NCBI RefSeq assembly: GCF_030272615.1
Contig: NC_081407.1
Coordinates: 148,487,744-148,551,743, forward strand
Length of the DNA: 64,000 bases
Reading direction: 5' to 3'
From: Cryptomeria japonica
Taxonomy: Eukaryota > Streptophyta > Pinopsida > Cupressales > Cupressaceae
Below, piece after piece: positions 1 to 10,745 of the stretch. The notes below the pieces were generated by a model, which was not told the origin of the DNA, ran no database searches, and saw only the letters and a program-made list of their open reading frames with translations. The position numbers and the translations under genes are program-made. Each line of letters starts with the position of its first letter. The stretch's first letter is position 1.

Positions 1-540
1 TATGGCATGGAGGTGAAGAGAATATTTGATCTTGACTTGTAATAGGCTCATTGGAGTTTATGCTTTTCTCTTGATATTGAATTGGATCATTAGAGTTTGT
101 GCTTTTCTCTTGATTTTGAATTGGATCATTGGAGATGTAAGGGAGATCGTGATCTTGCTTAGGAGGTGGGTGTTAAAAGGGACTTGGAAGGACACTTTGC
201 TCTTGACATGGAAGAGGATCATCATGAATGGAATACAAAAGGATGAGGGGATCTTCATAAGATTCTTCATAGGTGGGATCTTGATCAAAAATTGGATTAG
301 ATGAAAAGGTTTGTTCTAGATATTAATTTATTTCAGGACTCATTTCTTTTGACTTTTGATTATCCCCTTGACGCGGGGTAGGAATTTGGATGTGCATGGG
401 GAATTCTTTAAAAGTTTCAACACGTTGGCATGATAAGAATGGATTTTGAATGGGATTCTTTGGAGTTGGTTTTGACAAAAAAAATTATTTTTGAGATTTT
501 GGATGATAATGCAACTAGAATGCACCTATGTTTTTTTTTG
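1..540 (-). pseudogene. gypsy-1 ORF1 remnant, Pro/Gln/Ser-rich, cut by window edge
   Basis: Read on the minus strand this encodes repeated Asp-Pro-Ile / Gln-Glu-Lys-Ser peptides interrupted by stops. It resembles the low-complexity part of the longer ORF1 of gypsy-2 (23.9-25.9 kb), with the same alternation of acidic-Pro and Gln/Ser blocks. A 39-bp direct repeat (about 45-130) accounts for the duplicated peptide. It lies downstream (minus sense) of a leader and PBS that point to a Ty3/gypsy element. An extra ORF between leader and gag is known from Ogre/Tat-type gypsy elements, but I see no recognisable gag, protease or RT here. The plus-strand open frame over the same DNA is a shadow. Confidence 0.5.
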
Positions 541-1677
541 AAATTTAAGATGAACTAAATGCACCTATAGACTCTACGAGCTTGATTGATCACAAGGTTT
601 GAAATTATTTGGACACCAGTTGACAAATTCTGATTGATCCTAAAATTGGACTCAATCGTAAGTGTAACAGAGAAAATTTGCTACCTCAAGGATGATGAAT
701 CCTAGAGAACAAATCCACTCTCTGATACCTCACTCGAACTGGTGCTAAGGTGAGACAAGGGATGAAAACGGACAAACTAAATAGACAGAATGCAGAGAAG
801 GATCTTGGATAGCTATGTTGAACCTCTATACATAGGATGAACACACAGGCCTAGGACACTAGCACGACGTGTTGTCGTCCTATACGGATGAGGTACAGAA
901 GTCATATAGAAAACTCCAAATGCTATTATAATATGATAAATCCATAGAAAGAGATAAAACTAAACTAATAGGCACAAGATATGAAATAACTAAAGTAAAG
1001 TAGAACAAATGAGATGAGAGGGACTCACAACCGGTCCACAATTGGAGCCTCCTGCAAAGTATCTACTCTTCCATGAACATCTTCCTGCACACAAGCGAAA
1101 GAGAAAATGTTGGGGGTTGTGTTTTGGATCTTGCCTAATTCAAAGCCCCATTTTGGTGTTTCCACCTCCACGGACAATTGTGTTGTGAGCTATTTGGAAA
1201 GCTACAACAATGAATATTGTCTAAGGAAATATCACCAAGAGCTTCAACCTGTGAAATATGATCTCAAAAATGTCAAAAGATCCCAAAAATGCCTTCAAAT
1301 GGGAGAGATATAGGCCCTAGAAGTCAAACCAACATCGGTGGACACATACAAGGGCATTACAATTCCTTCTAGGCATAGGCATAATGCTCAAACGACCACC
1401 TGCAAACTATCAGATTTGTGGGACGATAGCGTTTTGTGCGGACATCTCCACATCGCACCCTAGTCCTCAAAGGTGATAAATTGGCAGAGTTGGTAGAGAC
1501 CCGTTCAGAATTGACAAGGTGATCCTGGGTGGACAAAATGACAAAGGTGGTGATGCCCAACCTCCAATGATGTGGAGGAAGGCATCATTTGTCGCATTGA
1601 ATCACAAAGGGAGATATTTTGGACACTACAGTAAGACAATGCAAGTTTAAAATTAGAACCATGCAAAAACTTTTGAG
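541..1677 (-). other. gypsy-1 leader, non-coding
   Basis: No supported gene. The stretch lies between the ORF1 remnant and the tandem-repeat block and would be transcribed leader of the minus-strand gypsy-1 element. Short open frames on both strands have no family resemblance that I recognise. Confidence 0.4.
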
Positions 1678-1964
1678 ACTTGATTCTAATATGAGGACTT
1701 TGTAAGGACTATGTAATATGAGGGCTAAATAAGGACTATGTAAGGACTAATATGAGGATGTAATTGAGGACGTAAATGAGGACCATGCAAGGAATGATTA
1801 TAAGGATGAAAAGGACTATGAAAGGACACTATAAGGACTATGCAAGGACTCTATGAAGATTGATTATGAGGATGATAAGGACATAAATGAGGACCATGCA
1901 AGGACTGATTATAAGGATGAGAAGGACTATGCAAGGATTCTATAAGGACTATGCAAGGACTATA
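1678..1964. repeat. AAGGACTATG-type tandem repeat in gypsy-1 leader
   Basis: Degenerate tandem repeats built on AAGGACTATG / GAGGACCATGCAAGGA, with a higher-order period of about 111 bp (compare 1778 and 1889). The array resumes at 10144-10189 and 14410-14450, which shows that copia-1 and the gag-only element were inserted into one continuous array. Confidence 0.8.
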
Positions 1965-3029
1965 TGTTAGATCCCGGAGACAACTGAGAGGGGGGGGGGG
2001 TGAATCAGTTGTCCAATAAATTCAACCAAAATTAACTTAACCAAAACTTAATTCTTAATACTGGTAAACTAAACTTTATGCCTATAGACAATTTTACCAG
2101 TTAATTGTAGTACCAGTAAAGATTAATGCATGAAACAGAAAGACAACAACATCCACAACACATAACACAAATATTTGTACGTGGAAACCCTGTAAGGGGA
2201 AAAACCATGGTGGGAAGCCTTACCCACAATCAAATGATACTACTGCAGATAGTATGTGTGTACAATATGGATTCTGCACATGGAGAAAGGCCAGCTACCT
2301 AGAGCTCACTGCTCAATCACAAAATGAGAGTCACACTGACTACAATTGGATGGTTAAATCCAATGATAATGTACTACATAAAATAGCATCTTCATATGCT
2401 CGATTCAGTACCGGTTTAGTTCTGAATGCCTTCACAAAAACCTTCATTCAACCTTCAAATGATGTTTGCATGTATAGCTCTGCTTATTTTTGCATATACC
2501 TTATTACAATTCCTTTTCCTAGTCACATATCAATTTCACAAATGAGATCTTACATTTATACCATAACCTAAGACCAATTGAATAGGTCGGCTCACTAAAA
2601 GATATTACAATAAAATCAATTGCAAATAAATCAATATCCGATGCTTGATGTCAGCTCAATACATTTACAATAATAATAAATCATCTCCGTAATGTGTCGT
2701 GCTGATCTGGAATAGATATACCTGTCGGTGCATATCCTGGACCTATTTGCCGATAATAGCAAATATGCAAACCAGAATAAACAAATAACCAAATCGCCAA
2801 AACCAAATGATCAAATAATGTCTTCGACATAACCAAGTAGTCTCCAAGTCATTCCGAGTGCCGATGAACAATATAATCTGTCGGTGAACCTAATACCGGT
2901 GACTGTGCATAAGTCTCTGACTTGTTGGTGAACATAACCAAAGATCTCCAAGTGCTGATAGTGTTGACAAGTGATGACAGGTGTTGACATCAATGACAAA
3001 ACCATATCAACATATCCAAAATACCAACA
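1965..3029 (-). repeat. copia-1 3' LTR
   Basis: 1065 bp, starting TGTTAG and ending CCAACA on the plus strand. The copy at 7601-10143 is homologous apart from the nested solo LTR. A perfect 9-bp stem (GACAACTGA 1979-1987 with TCAGTTGTC 2005-2013) brackets a G-run on this strand (a C-run in element sense). Confidence 0.93.
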
Positions 3030-3320
3030 ATCTCCCCCTTTGGCATTGATGGCAACACAAGATGGAAAAACCATCAAAGGCCAAAACAGAAATGCCAAAA
3101 ACCGAAAACCAACAATCTCCAGAAATGAAAATACAGACACAGAGAGTAATCAATCTCTCCAATAATCTTTCCCCAAAGTAAAAATCTCTCCCCCAAGGGA
3201 TAATGTGTTTTTCTATATCAATCTCTCCCCCTTTGACATCAAATGCCAAAGCATTACAAAAACTAGTTTCATATACAAAATACCAACTTATTATACCAAC
3301 TACTCCCCCTCAGAAGTAGC
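3030..3320 (-). other. copia-1 multiple polypurine tracts
   Basis: Minus-strand AAAGGGGGAGAT lies directly against the 3' LTR (3030-3041). Similar motifs recur around 3223-3238 (GTCAAAGGGGGAGAG) and 3303-3312 (GAGGGGGAG). Plus-strand DNA synthesis primes from the copy next to the LTR. Serial PPT-like copies are a Sirevirus hallmark. Confidence 0.75.
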
Positions 3321-3394
3321 TCTCCTCATCAAAGTCAGACTAAAAGATTTCTCTATTAATTATGTTAGTTGATGACAAACATCAACTATCTAAG

Positions 3395-4442
3395 TCTCTA
3401 CCAGTGGGGATAGGACTCCAAGTTTCTCTCTGAGATATTCAAAAATTTCCTTAGGCAAAGGCTTTGTAAAAATATCTGCAATCTACTTTTTAGTATTCAC
3501 ATAAACCAATTTCACTTCTTTTGCTTCAACATTCTCTTTTAGAAAATTGAATTTGATAGAAACATGTTTAGTCTTAGAGTGAAATACCAGGTTATTTGAT
3601 ATATCAATTGTTTCCATATTATCACAGTAAATAGTTATAGGTTCCTTGCATTTTACCTTTATGTCCTTCAACATTTGTTTGATCCATTATACCTGTGTAT
3701 AGTTAGTTGTTGCTGCAACATATTCTGATTCTGCTGTTGATAGACTTGTACAACTTTGTTTCTTGCTCAACCATGAAATTAGTCTTCTACCAAGAAAAAA
3801 TGCTCCACTGATGGTGCTTTTTCTGTCATCCACATCTCATGCCCAATTAGCATTTGTGTATGCACATAAATCAAAATTTTCATCTCCAGGATACCATAAA
3901 CCAAGATATGTAGTGTCTTGTAGGTACCGGAAAATCCTTTTCATTGTTGATTCATGATTTTCTTTAGGATTACTCTGAAACCTTGAAACAATACATACTA
4001 CATTCATAATATCAAGTCTTGTTTGTGTCAAATACAGTAAAACTCCTATCATAGACTTGTATCTAGTCGAATTAATAGGTGTTGATCCATCCTTAAAAGA
4101 TAATTTATCAGTTGTAGTCATAGGTGTGCTTACCGGTTTACAATTTTCCATGCCAAATTTCTTTATTAATTCCTTCAAGTACTTAGATTGACATAAGAAT
4201 ATACCTTTATCAATCTGTGAAATCTGCAATCCTAAAAAGAATTTTATCTCTCCAATCAAAGACATTTCAAATTCTTGTTGCATTTTGTTAGAAAAGTCTT
4301 TACACAATCCATCTTCTCCTCCAAAGATTATATCATCAACAAAAACTTCAATAACCAAGATGTCATCATTAGTCACTTTGTAGTATAGATTGCTTTCAGC
4401 ATTGTCTTTAGTGTATCCAAGCTTCGAAATATATTTGTCCAA
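3395..4442 (-). pseudogene. copia-1 RT C-terminal half and RNase H
   Basis: The minus-strand frame at 4442-3837 carries the RT active-site motif FVDDIIFGG (copia YVDD box, first residue changed) followed by FLGLQI and the connection region. RNase H follows, with KEPITIYCDN and SKTKHVSIKFNFL motifs (3674-3483), and the conserved end IADIFTKPLPKEIF is readable at about 3480-3410. In-frame stops occur, for example TAG in place of the Gln codon before IADIFTKPL. The product would copy the RNA genome and degrade the RNA strand; this copy cannot. Confidence 0.88.
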
Positions 4443-4451
4443 TCTAGCATA

Positions 4452-4980
4452 CTAAGCTCTAGGAGCTTGTTTCAATCCATATAAAGCTTTCCTTAACTTG
4501 CAAACCATGTTTTTGTTAGCTGTCAAAGAAAATCCATCAGGTTGTTCAATATAAACTTCTTCTTCAAGATCTCCATTTAGAAATGCACATTTAACATCCA
4601 TTTGATATACTTTGTAGTTCTTGTGTGTTGCAAAAGCCAATAAAAGTTTCACTGCCTCAATTCTAGCTATCAGTGCAAAGGTTTCATTGTAATCAATTCC
4701 TTCTTTCTATGAATATCCCTTACACACTAATCTTTCTTTATTTCTGATTATCTTACCATCTTCACTAAGTTTATTTCTGAAAACCCATATAGTTCCAATT
4801 GCATTTTTGTCTTTAGGTCGGGGAACTAATGACCAAGTGTTATTCCTTTCAATTTGTTCCAATTCATCTTCGATAGCTTTAATCCAATATTTATCTTCAC
4901 ATGCCTCATTAATTGATGTATGTTCAATTTGAGAAATAAGACATACCTCTTCATTTTCCAATCTTCCTCTAGTCATAACT
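4452..4980 (-). pseudogene. copia-1 RT N-terminal half
   Basis: Minus-strand peptides at 4976-4707 (WVFRNKLSEDGKI, RLVCKGYS) and 4652-4452 (YQMDVKCAFLNGDLEEEVYI, LYGLKQAPRA) are the conserved N-terminal blocks of copia RT. A single stop separates them, and another separates this piece from the FVDD half. The region 4981-5195 is the integrase-RT linker, with no conserved domain. Confidence 0.88.
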
Positions 4981-5195
4981 CCTTGAAATTTGTGTCCAAT
5001 TATTTGATCTTTAGAATGATGTAGTCTTACATACCGGGGTGTTTTTACTTGCTGCTATTCTTCAGTAACTATTGAATCTCTAGATGATGCCGGTGTAACT
5101 GGATCACCATTATGTACTGGTGTATTCACAGTAGGTTCATTTGTGATTACCTCTATTGCCGGTTCAGAGTCTGTGTACCTTGAATGTCCTCTAAA

Positions 5196-6982
5196 CTATT
5201 CATCAATCTTCACATTTGCACTCTCAATAATTTTTTGCAATCTCTTGTTAAAACATCTATATGCCTTTCTCTTAGATGAATAACCAAGAAATATTCCTTC
5301 ATCATTTCTAGGATCGAATTTGCCAATATACGCATCTCTTCTAATATAGCATTTACTTCCAAATATTCTGAAATATTTAAGAGTAGGAGTATTACCAAAC
5401 CATAGTTCATGTGGGGTCTTACTGGTTTCACCTCTGATGTGAACTCTGTTGAATGTATAAACTGTTGAATTGACCACTTCTCTCCAGTATATATGAGGTA
5501 GATTTGCTTCTGATATCATACTTCTAGCTGTATCCAAGATAGTTTTTTTTTCCTTTCCATAACTTCATTCTGCTGGGGTGTCTGGGGTGCTGATAACTGT
5601 CTTCTGAACCCATTCACTTCACAGAATGTATTAAATTCCTTAGATGTGAATTCACCTCCTTGATCTGATCTCAAACATTTTATTTTCTTGCTGGTTTCAT
5701 TTTCTACCATCACCTTGAATTGTTTGAATTTCCCAAATGCTTCAGATTTTTCCCTGAGAAAAGTAACCCAACACATTCTAGAATAGTCATCAATGATTAG
5801 CATAAAATACCTATCTCCTTGTATACTTCTAGTTCTTGCTGGACCACATAAATCAGTATGAATTAAATCAAGAACATTGTTAGATTTTTCTGGAATACTC
5901 TTGAAAGTTACTCTAACTTGCTTTCCAAATTGAAATTCCTTACATACCGGATTGTGAGGTTTAACAATCTTAGGTAAATCTCTTACCGCCTTAGTTGTAC
6001 TAATTTTCACAATGCAATCAAAATTTACATGACAAAGTCTCTTATGCCATAACCAAATTTCATCAATATGTGCAATCAAACATGCTTTCTCATTGTTGTT
6101 CAAATGAAAGATATTACCTCTAGTCTGATTACTGGTTGTAATTTCCAAACTAGTTCTATTTAAGATTTTGCATTTACTATTCTTGAATTGTAACTGAAAA
6201 CCTTTCTCAACTAATTTGCCAACACTCAAAAGATTATGCTTCAAACCTTCAACATAGTAAACATTATCAGTATTGTGCTTACCATCAAAAGATATAGTGC
6301 CTTTTCCTTTGATCAAACAAGCTTTATCATCTCCAAATCTTACTAGACCTCCATTGTATTCCTGAAAGGTTAAGAATTTACTCTTATCACTACTCATGTG
6401 ATGTGAACATCCTGAATCAATAATCCATTCATCCTTATCTTCAACTTTAGCTTCCAGGGCCTGCTCTACCAGTTGAACAATAGGTGTCGGTTGATCTTCT
6501 GTTATAGAAAAAAAATCCCATCCATTGTCTGTCGGATCCTCATCAGAATCATCAGTAACTCCTTCATCAGCATAATAACAAGATTTGTCTCTATTCTTCT
6601 TAAATTTGTATTTCTGATAGTCAGGGTTAGGCATATATGTTCTCTTAGCTTCTTCTCTTAATCTTGCATGTCTATCAAAACATCTAGAAGCCATATGACC
6701 AATCTTATTACAATTAAAACATTTAAAGGGTGTTTTACCTTCATACTTACTTCCAATTGGACCTTTAGGCATTTTCCTTGCAAATAGTGCTTCAAGTTCT
6801 TCATTTTCTCTCCTGCTTTCTTCAAGTTCTCTTGCATAGAAGGCTTTCCAATCAGATTTATCAGATGATGATGATGATGATGATGATGTAGTTGATGATG
6901 ATGCCTTGAAAGCTAGATCTATCTTAATAGTAGTAACAGGACCAAATTTCTCAAGTGCAAAAGCTGAAAGTTTTCCAACCAA
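5196..6982 (-). pseudogene. copia-1 gag zinc knuckle, protease and integrase
   Basis: On the minus strand the 488-codon frame (6982-5516) carries a Gag CCHC knuckle CFNCNKIGHMASRC, the aspartic protease site WIIDSGCSHHMS, a pre-integrase HHCC-like block (LWHKRLCHVNFDC) and the integrase core (IHTDLCGPA, DDYSRMCWVTFL, LRSDQGGEFTSKEF). The integrase tail continues in another frame at 5537-5196 (KTPHELWFGNTPTLKY, FLGYSSKRKAYRC), so a frameshift near 5530 breaks integrase. The domain order gag-protease-integrase places it in Ty1/copia. Gag packages RNA, protease matures the polyprotein and integrase inserts the cDNA. Confidence 0.92.
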
Positions 6983-7543
6983 AGTGTCTCTCTCAATTCA
7001 TTTATAGTAGTAACTTTCATTTTATATGCCAGTGGCAAAGCTATTAAAACTTTAGAAACAATCTCATCTTCACTTAAGGTTCCTCCACAACATTGTATAC
7101 CCAAAATAATTTCATTTACTCTTTCCATAAAAGCAAAAAAAATTTCTTCTTCTTCCATTTTCAAACTTGAATGCTTCTTTCAAACTTTCATACCTGACCC
7201 AGAAGCATTCAAGTTTTGCAATTTTGACTATGGAATCTCCTTCATTCAATGTTTCCAATTTGTCCCAAATAGATTTAGCAGTAGATATGTCTGATAATCC
7301 CATGACTTGTTGATCTGATAATGTGCTCAAAAGTGCTTCTCTTGCTTTGCAATCATTTTCCTCATCTTTAGCCAAGTTAGGTGGATTAGGTTGACCTTGA
7401 GTAGGAGCAGTATATCCATTGTTTGTAACATCCCATATGTCATTTTCAATGCAATTCAGATGTGTCTCCATCCTGATCTTCCATATGTCATAGCTAGTTC
7501 CATCAAGTTTCAGACTGTCCTTCCTGAAATAGTTAGAAGACAT
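6919..7543 (-). pseudogene. copia-1 gag N-terminal region
   Basis: Starts MSSNYFRKDSLKLDGTSYD (Met at 7543, minus), the usual copia Gag opening, followed by YDIWKIRMETHL and IWDKLETLNEGDSIVKIAKL of the UBN2-type gag domain. It continues in a second frame (7164-6919) through a frameshift near 7150 and a second near 6980, so gag is broken twice before its zinc knuckle. Confidence 0.88.
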
Positions 7544-7586
7544 TGGATCTCCTCAAGCTGTTAAACTTCTGCAAAAAGAGGACTAG

Positions 7587-7598
7587 GCTCTGATACCA
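7587..7598 (-). other. copia-1 primer-binding site (initiator tRNA-Met)
   Basis: The minus strand reads TGGTATCAGAGC, 2 nt inside the 5' LTR edge. It is complementary to the 3' end of plant initiator tRNA-Met, the usual primer for plant Ty1/copia minus-strand synthesis. Confidence 0.95.
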
Positions 7599-7600
7599 AT

Positions 7601-10143
7601 TGTTAGGTCCTGAAGACAACTGAGAGGGGGGGGTGAATCAGTTGTCCAATAAATTCAACCAAAATTAACTTAACCAAAGCTTAATGCTTAATACCGATAA
7701 ACCAAACTTTATGTCGGTAGACAGTTTTATTAGTTAATTGCAGTACCAGTAAAGATTAATGCATGAAACAGAAATACGACAACATCCACAACACATAACA
7801 CAAATATTTGTATGTAGAAACCCTGTAAGGGGAAAAACCATGGTGGGAAGCCTTATCCATAATCAAATGATACTACTACAGATAGTATGTGTGTACAATA
7901 TGGATTCTACACATGCAGAAAGGCCAGTTGCCTAGAGCTCACTGCTCAATCACAAAATGAGAGTCACATTAACTATAATTGGATGGTTAAATCCAATGAT
8001 AATGTACTGCATAAAATAGCATCTTCATATTGACAACTCAATGATGAACAATAAGTACCAAACCGGTACTAAGAGGGGGGGGTGAATCAGTACAGGCACA
8101 AAAACATTTCCCGAACTGGTTTGACTGCAAACACTACAAATGTATGACAGATAGTAACACAGGTTTGAAATAGAGTGCAACCGGTAAAGCTAAGAATGAG
8201 TGTGACAAGCATTAACCGGTTAATTACTTATCTTTCCACTCAACTTAATACTACACTTCCATTTCACCCTTATGCATAAATAGGTAATCGATCATCAGAA
8301 ATATAATAACAGCTAGCTCAACATGATTTACCTTCAGACACAAATCACTTAAATCATCACATGAAAAATACTACACATGACACACAAATTTTTCACGTGG
8401 AAACCCAACTGGGAAAAACCACAGTGGGGATGAATACCCACAAGCTGCTTTTGAACTCCTTAGAACTCTACTCTGTTAGGAGCCCAATCCGATTGAAGAC
8501 TGTTACAACAAGTTCTGCTAGGAACTAATCCTGTTAGAGATCACCCAGTTAAGGGTTAAACCCTGTTAGAGGTTACCTTGTTAGAGGATTTCAAGAACTC
8601 AATGAGTTTGAGTCACCCTGTTAAAGGATTTATAGCAAGCTGGTTAAAACTACCTGGTTAAGGGATTTTCCAACTGTTGAAGTGGTTAAAGATCAATAGG
8701 TATTACAATGATCTAATAATAGCAATCAATGCCTAATGCAGATCCACTTAAGTTCCTTCCTTCTGTACACACACTATGCAGGAATCAATCCTCTTATCTC
8801 ATCTGGTCTGGCAAGAATCATGTATCTCTGCACTTAGATACACACACACCATTTGCCAACAACCTCAGTATGAAACACAATATCGACCTTATAGGAAACA
8901 GATAGGTCGGTAGCATAAACCCTAAACCCTAAATATTTAGGTTAAGAAATTTAGGCGGTTCAATCCTGGCCATTGAACACTTTGCATTTGAATACAATGG
9001 TCTTGAATAGATCTCAAGATATTCTCCATCATTCGTTCTTCACCGTTTCATGGAGGCGATAACCCATCACGCGTTCTCCACCGTTTATAGGGACTTCGCA
9101 CATTCCCGAGGTAGATAGGATCAATATCCTTCATGCAAGATCCTTCACGCGCACAAGGCTGACATGGCAACACAATCTGATCTTGATTACAATGCTATCT
9201 CATCACACAATGTCATCGGTTGAATCACACAGGCTCGGAACACTTCAACCGAAAACCCTTAAGCTAAGACTACCAACTGGTAGTCATACCATATTAAGCC
9301 TTACTAGAAAACATTCCATATGCCGGTTCACATTCCATCATACCGGTTCACTTGGACAAACATACCACTTCACCTATTGCTCATATGCTGCTTTATACAG
9401 CTATACCGGTTCTCTTTGCCAGCTGCTTAACTTCAATATACATGTTCACTTCTTTGCACATATACCGGTTCACCATATTATACCAGCTCACTTTTCAACA
9501 TATTGTTGGTTCACTCTCCTATATATTGACATCAATGACAACATAATATCATCATGTCAACATACTCTGCACAAATGCCAACACATATGCTGGATTCAGT
9601 ACCGGTTTAGTGCTTATTGCCTTCACAAAAACCTTCCTTCAACCTTCAAATGATGTTTGCATGTATAGCTCTTCTTATTTTCGCATATACCTTATTACAA
9701 TTGCTTTTCCCAATCGCATATCAATCTTACAAATGAGATCTTACATTTATACCATAGCCTAAGACCAATTGAATAGGTCGGCTCACTAAAAGATATTACA
9801 ATAAAATCAATTACAAATAAATCAATATCCGATGCATGATGTTGGCTCAATATATTTACAATAATAATAAATCATCTCCATAATGTGTCATGCTGATCTG
9901 GAATAGATATGCCTATCGGTGCATATCCTAGACCTATTTGCCAATAATAGCAAATATGCAAATCCAAATAAACAAATAACCAAATCACCAAAACCAAGTG
10001 ATCAAATACCAGTGACTGTGTATAAGTCTCTGACTTGCTGGTGAACATAACCAAAGATCTCCAAGTGCTGATAAGTGTTGACAAGTGATGACAGGTGTTG
10101 ACATCAATGACAAAACCATATCAACATATCCAAAATACCAACA
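7601..10143 (-). repeat. copia-1 5' LTR, split by a nested solo LTR
   Basis: Homologous to 1965-3029, but interrupted at 8031-9583. Removing the insert and one TSD leaves about 985 bp. The difference from the left copy is mainly one deletion, visible near 10007. The 9-bp stem around the G-run is conserved (7615-7623 with 7638-7646). Confidence 0.92.
8031..9583 (-). mobile_element. Solo LTR of a second copia-like family, nested in the copia-1 LTR
   Basis: 1553 bp from TGACAACTC to GCCAACA, with a perfect TSD CATAT (8026-8030 and 9584-9588). The intact copia-1 LTR confirms the empty site. In element sense it starts TGTTGGCATTTG. No PBS, PPT or coding region is present, so this is a recombined solo LTR. 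ACCGGT-type palindromes are frequent between 9310 and 9480. Two adjacent AAACCCT units at 8925-8938 are not a telomere. Confidence 0.9.
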
Positions 10144-10148
10144 CTATA

Positions 10149-10189
10149 TGAAGATTGATTATGAGGATGATAAGGACTATGTAAGGATG
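10149..10189. repeat. gypsy-1 tandem-repeat array, middle segment
   Basis: Continues the AAGGACTATG-type array after copia-1 and ends in GGATG, the left TSD of the following element. Confidence 0.75.
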
Positions 10190-10659
10190 TGTGAGACATG
10201 GACCAGCTCTGATACCATGTAAAAATTTTCCAAGATCAAGAGGCAATGGAAAGCACAAATAAGAGAGATAAAATAAATGATAGGAATAAATTGTATTCTA
10301 TCAAGATGAAAATAATGATCAATTGGATCATCAATCGATCATTTACATACAATGAATATGAGCCTGCTTATATAGGCAAGGCTATATGGATATGTGAGCA
10401 CATAAACATGACATGTGGCTCAATAAGAAACAAGGGTAGGTAGGAGAAATAATATAATAGTCCACATGAGGTGGATCACCCACTGAATGTGGAGTGTAAC
10501 AACAAGATCAACACCATAAAATGTGGAAATTCTCCTACACACACTATCCCAATGTGGCACAAACACCCAAGTGTCTCATACCCAAACTGAAATGCATTTC
10601 CTAAGTAAACTTAAGTAAGGTGTAATAATATCCATGATGAATAATTATTTACACCAACA
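10190..10659 (-). repeat. gag-only element 3' LTR
   Basis: 470 bp, TGTGAG...ACCAACA on the plus strand. The outer edge includes a PBS-like CTCTGATACCATGT about 18 nt in. The inner edge abuts a polypurine tract (minus CTTAAGGGGGG, 10660-10670). Confidence 0.9.
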
Positions 10660-10745
10660 CCCCCCTTAAGTGCAACTCAGGGGAATGCACTAAAGTCTAC
10701 AATGCAACTAAGAAATGCAAGATGGGTCCTAGCTACTAGGCCATG

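Larger units (their letters stand above)
1965..10143 (-). mobile_element. copia-1: complete but defective Ty1/copia (Sirevirus-like) LTR retrotransposon
   Basis: Both LTRs are present, with a perfect 5-bp TSD (CTATA, 1960-1964 and 10144-10148). In element sense the LTR is TGTTGG...CTAACA. The minus-strand order is gag, protease, integrase, RT, RNase H; integrase before RT defines Ty1/copia. The PBS matches initiator tRNA-Met, and several AAAGGGGGAG polypurine motifs precede the 3' LTR, as reported for Sireviruses. The LTRs differ by substitutions and by a deletion of about 85 bp in the right copy. All ORFs carry stops or frameshifts, so the element is dead. A solo LTR is nested in the right LTR. 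Confidence 0.93.

Noticed and set aside
26-304. 92-codon plus-strand open frame
   Set aside because: Antisense shadow of the repetitive minus-strand ORF1 remnant.
8925-8938. Telomere-like AAACCCTAAACCCT
   Set aside because: Only two units inside a solo LTR; not a telomeric array.
10219-10659. Alternative LTR start at the inner TGTAAAAATT
   Set aside because: No matching TSD there; GGATG supports 10190 as the integrated edge.
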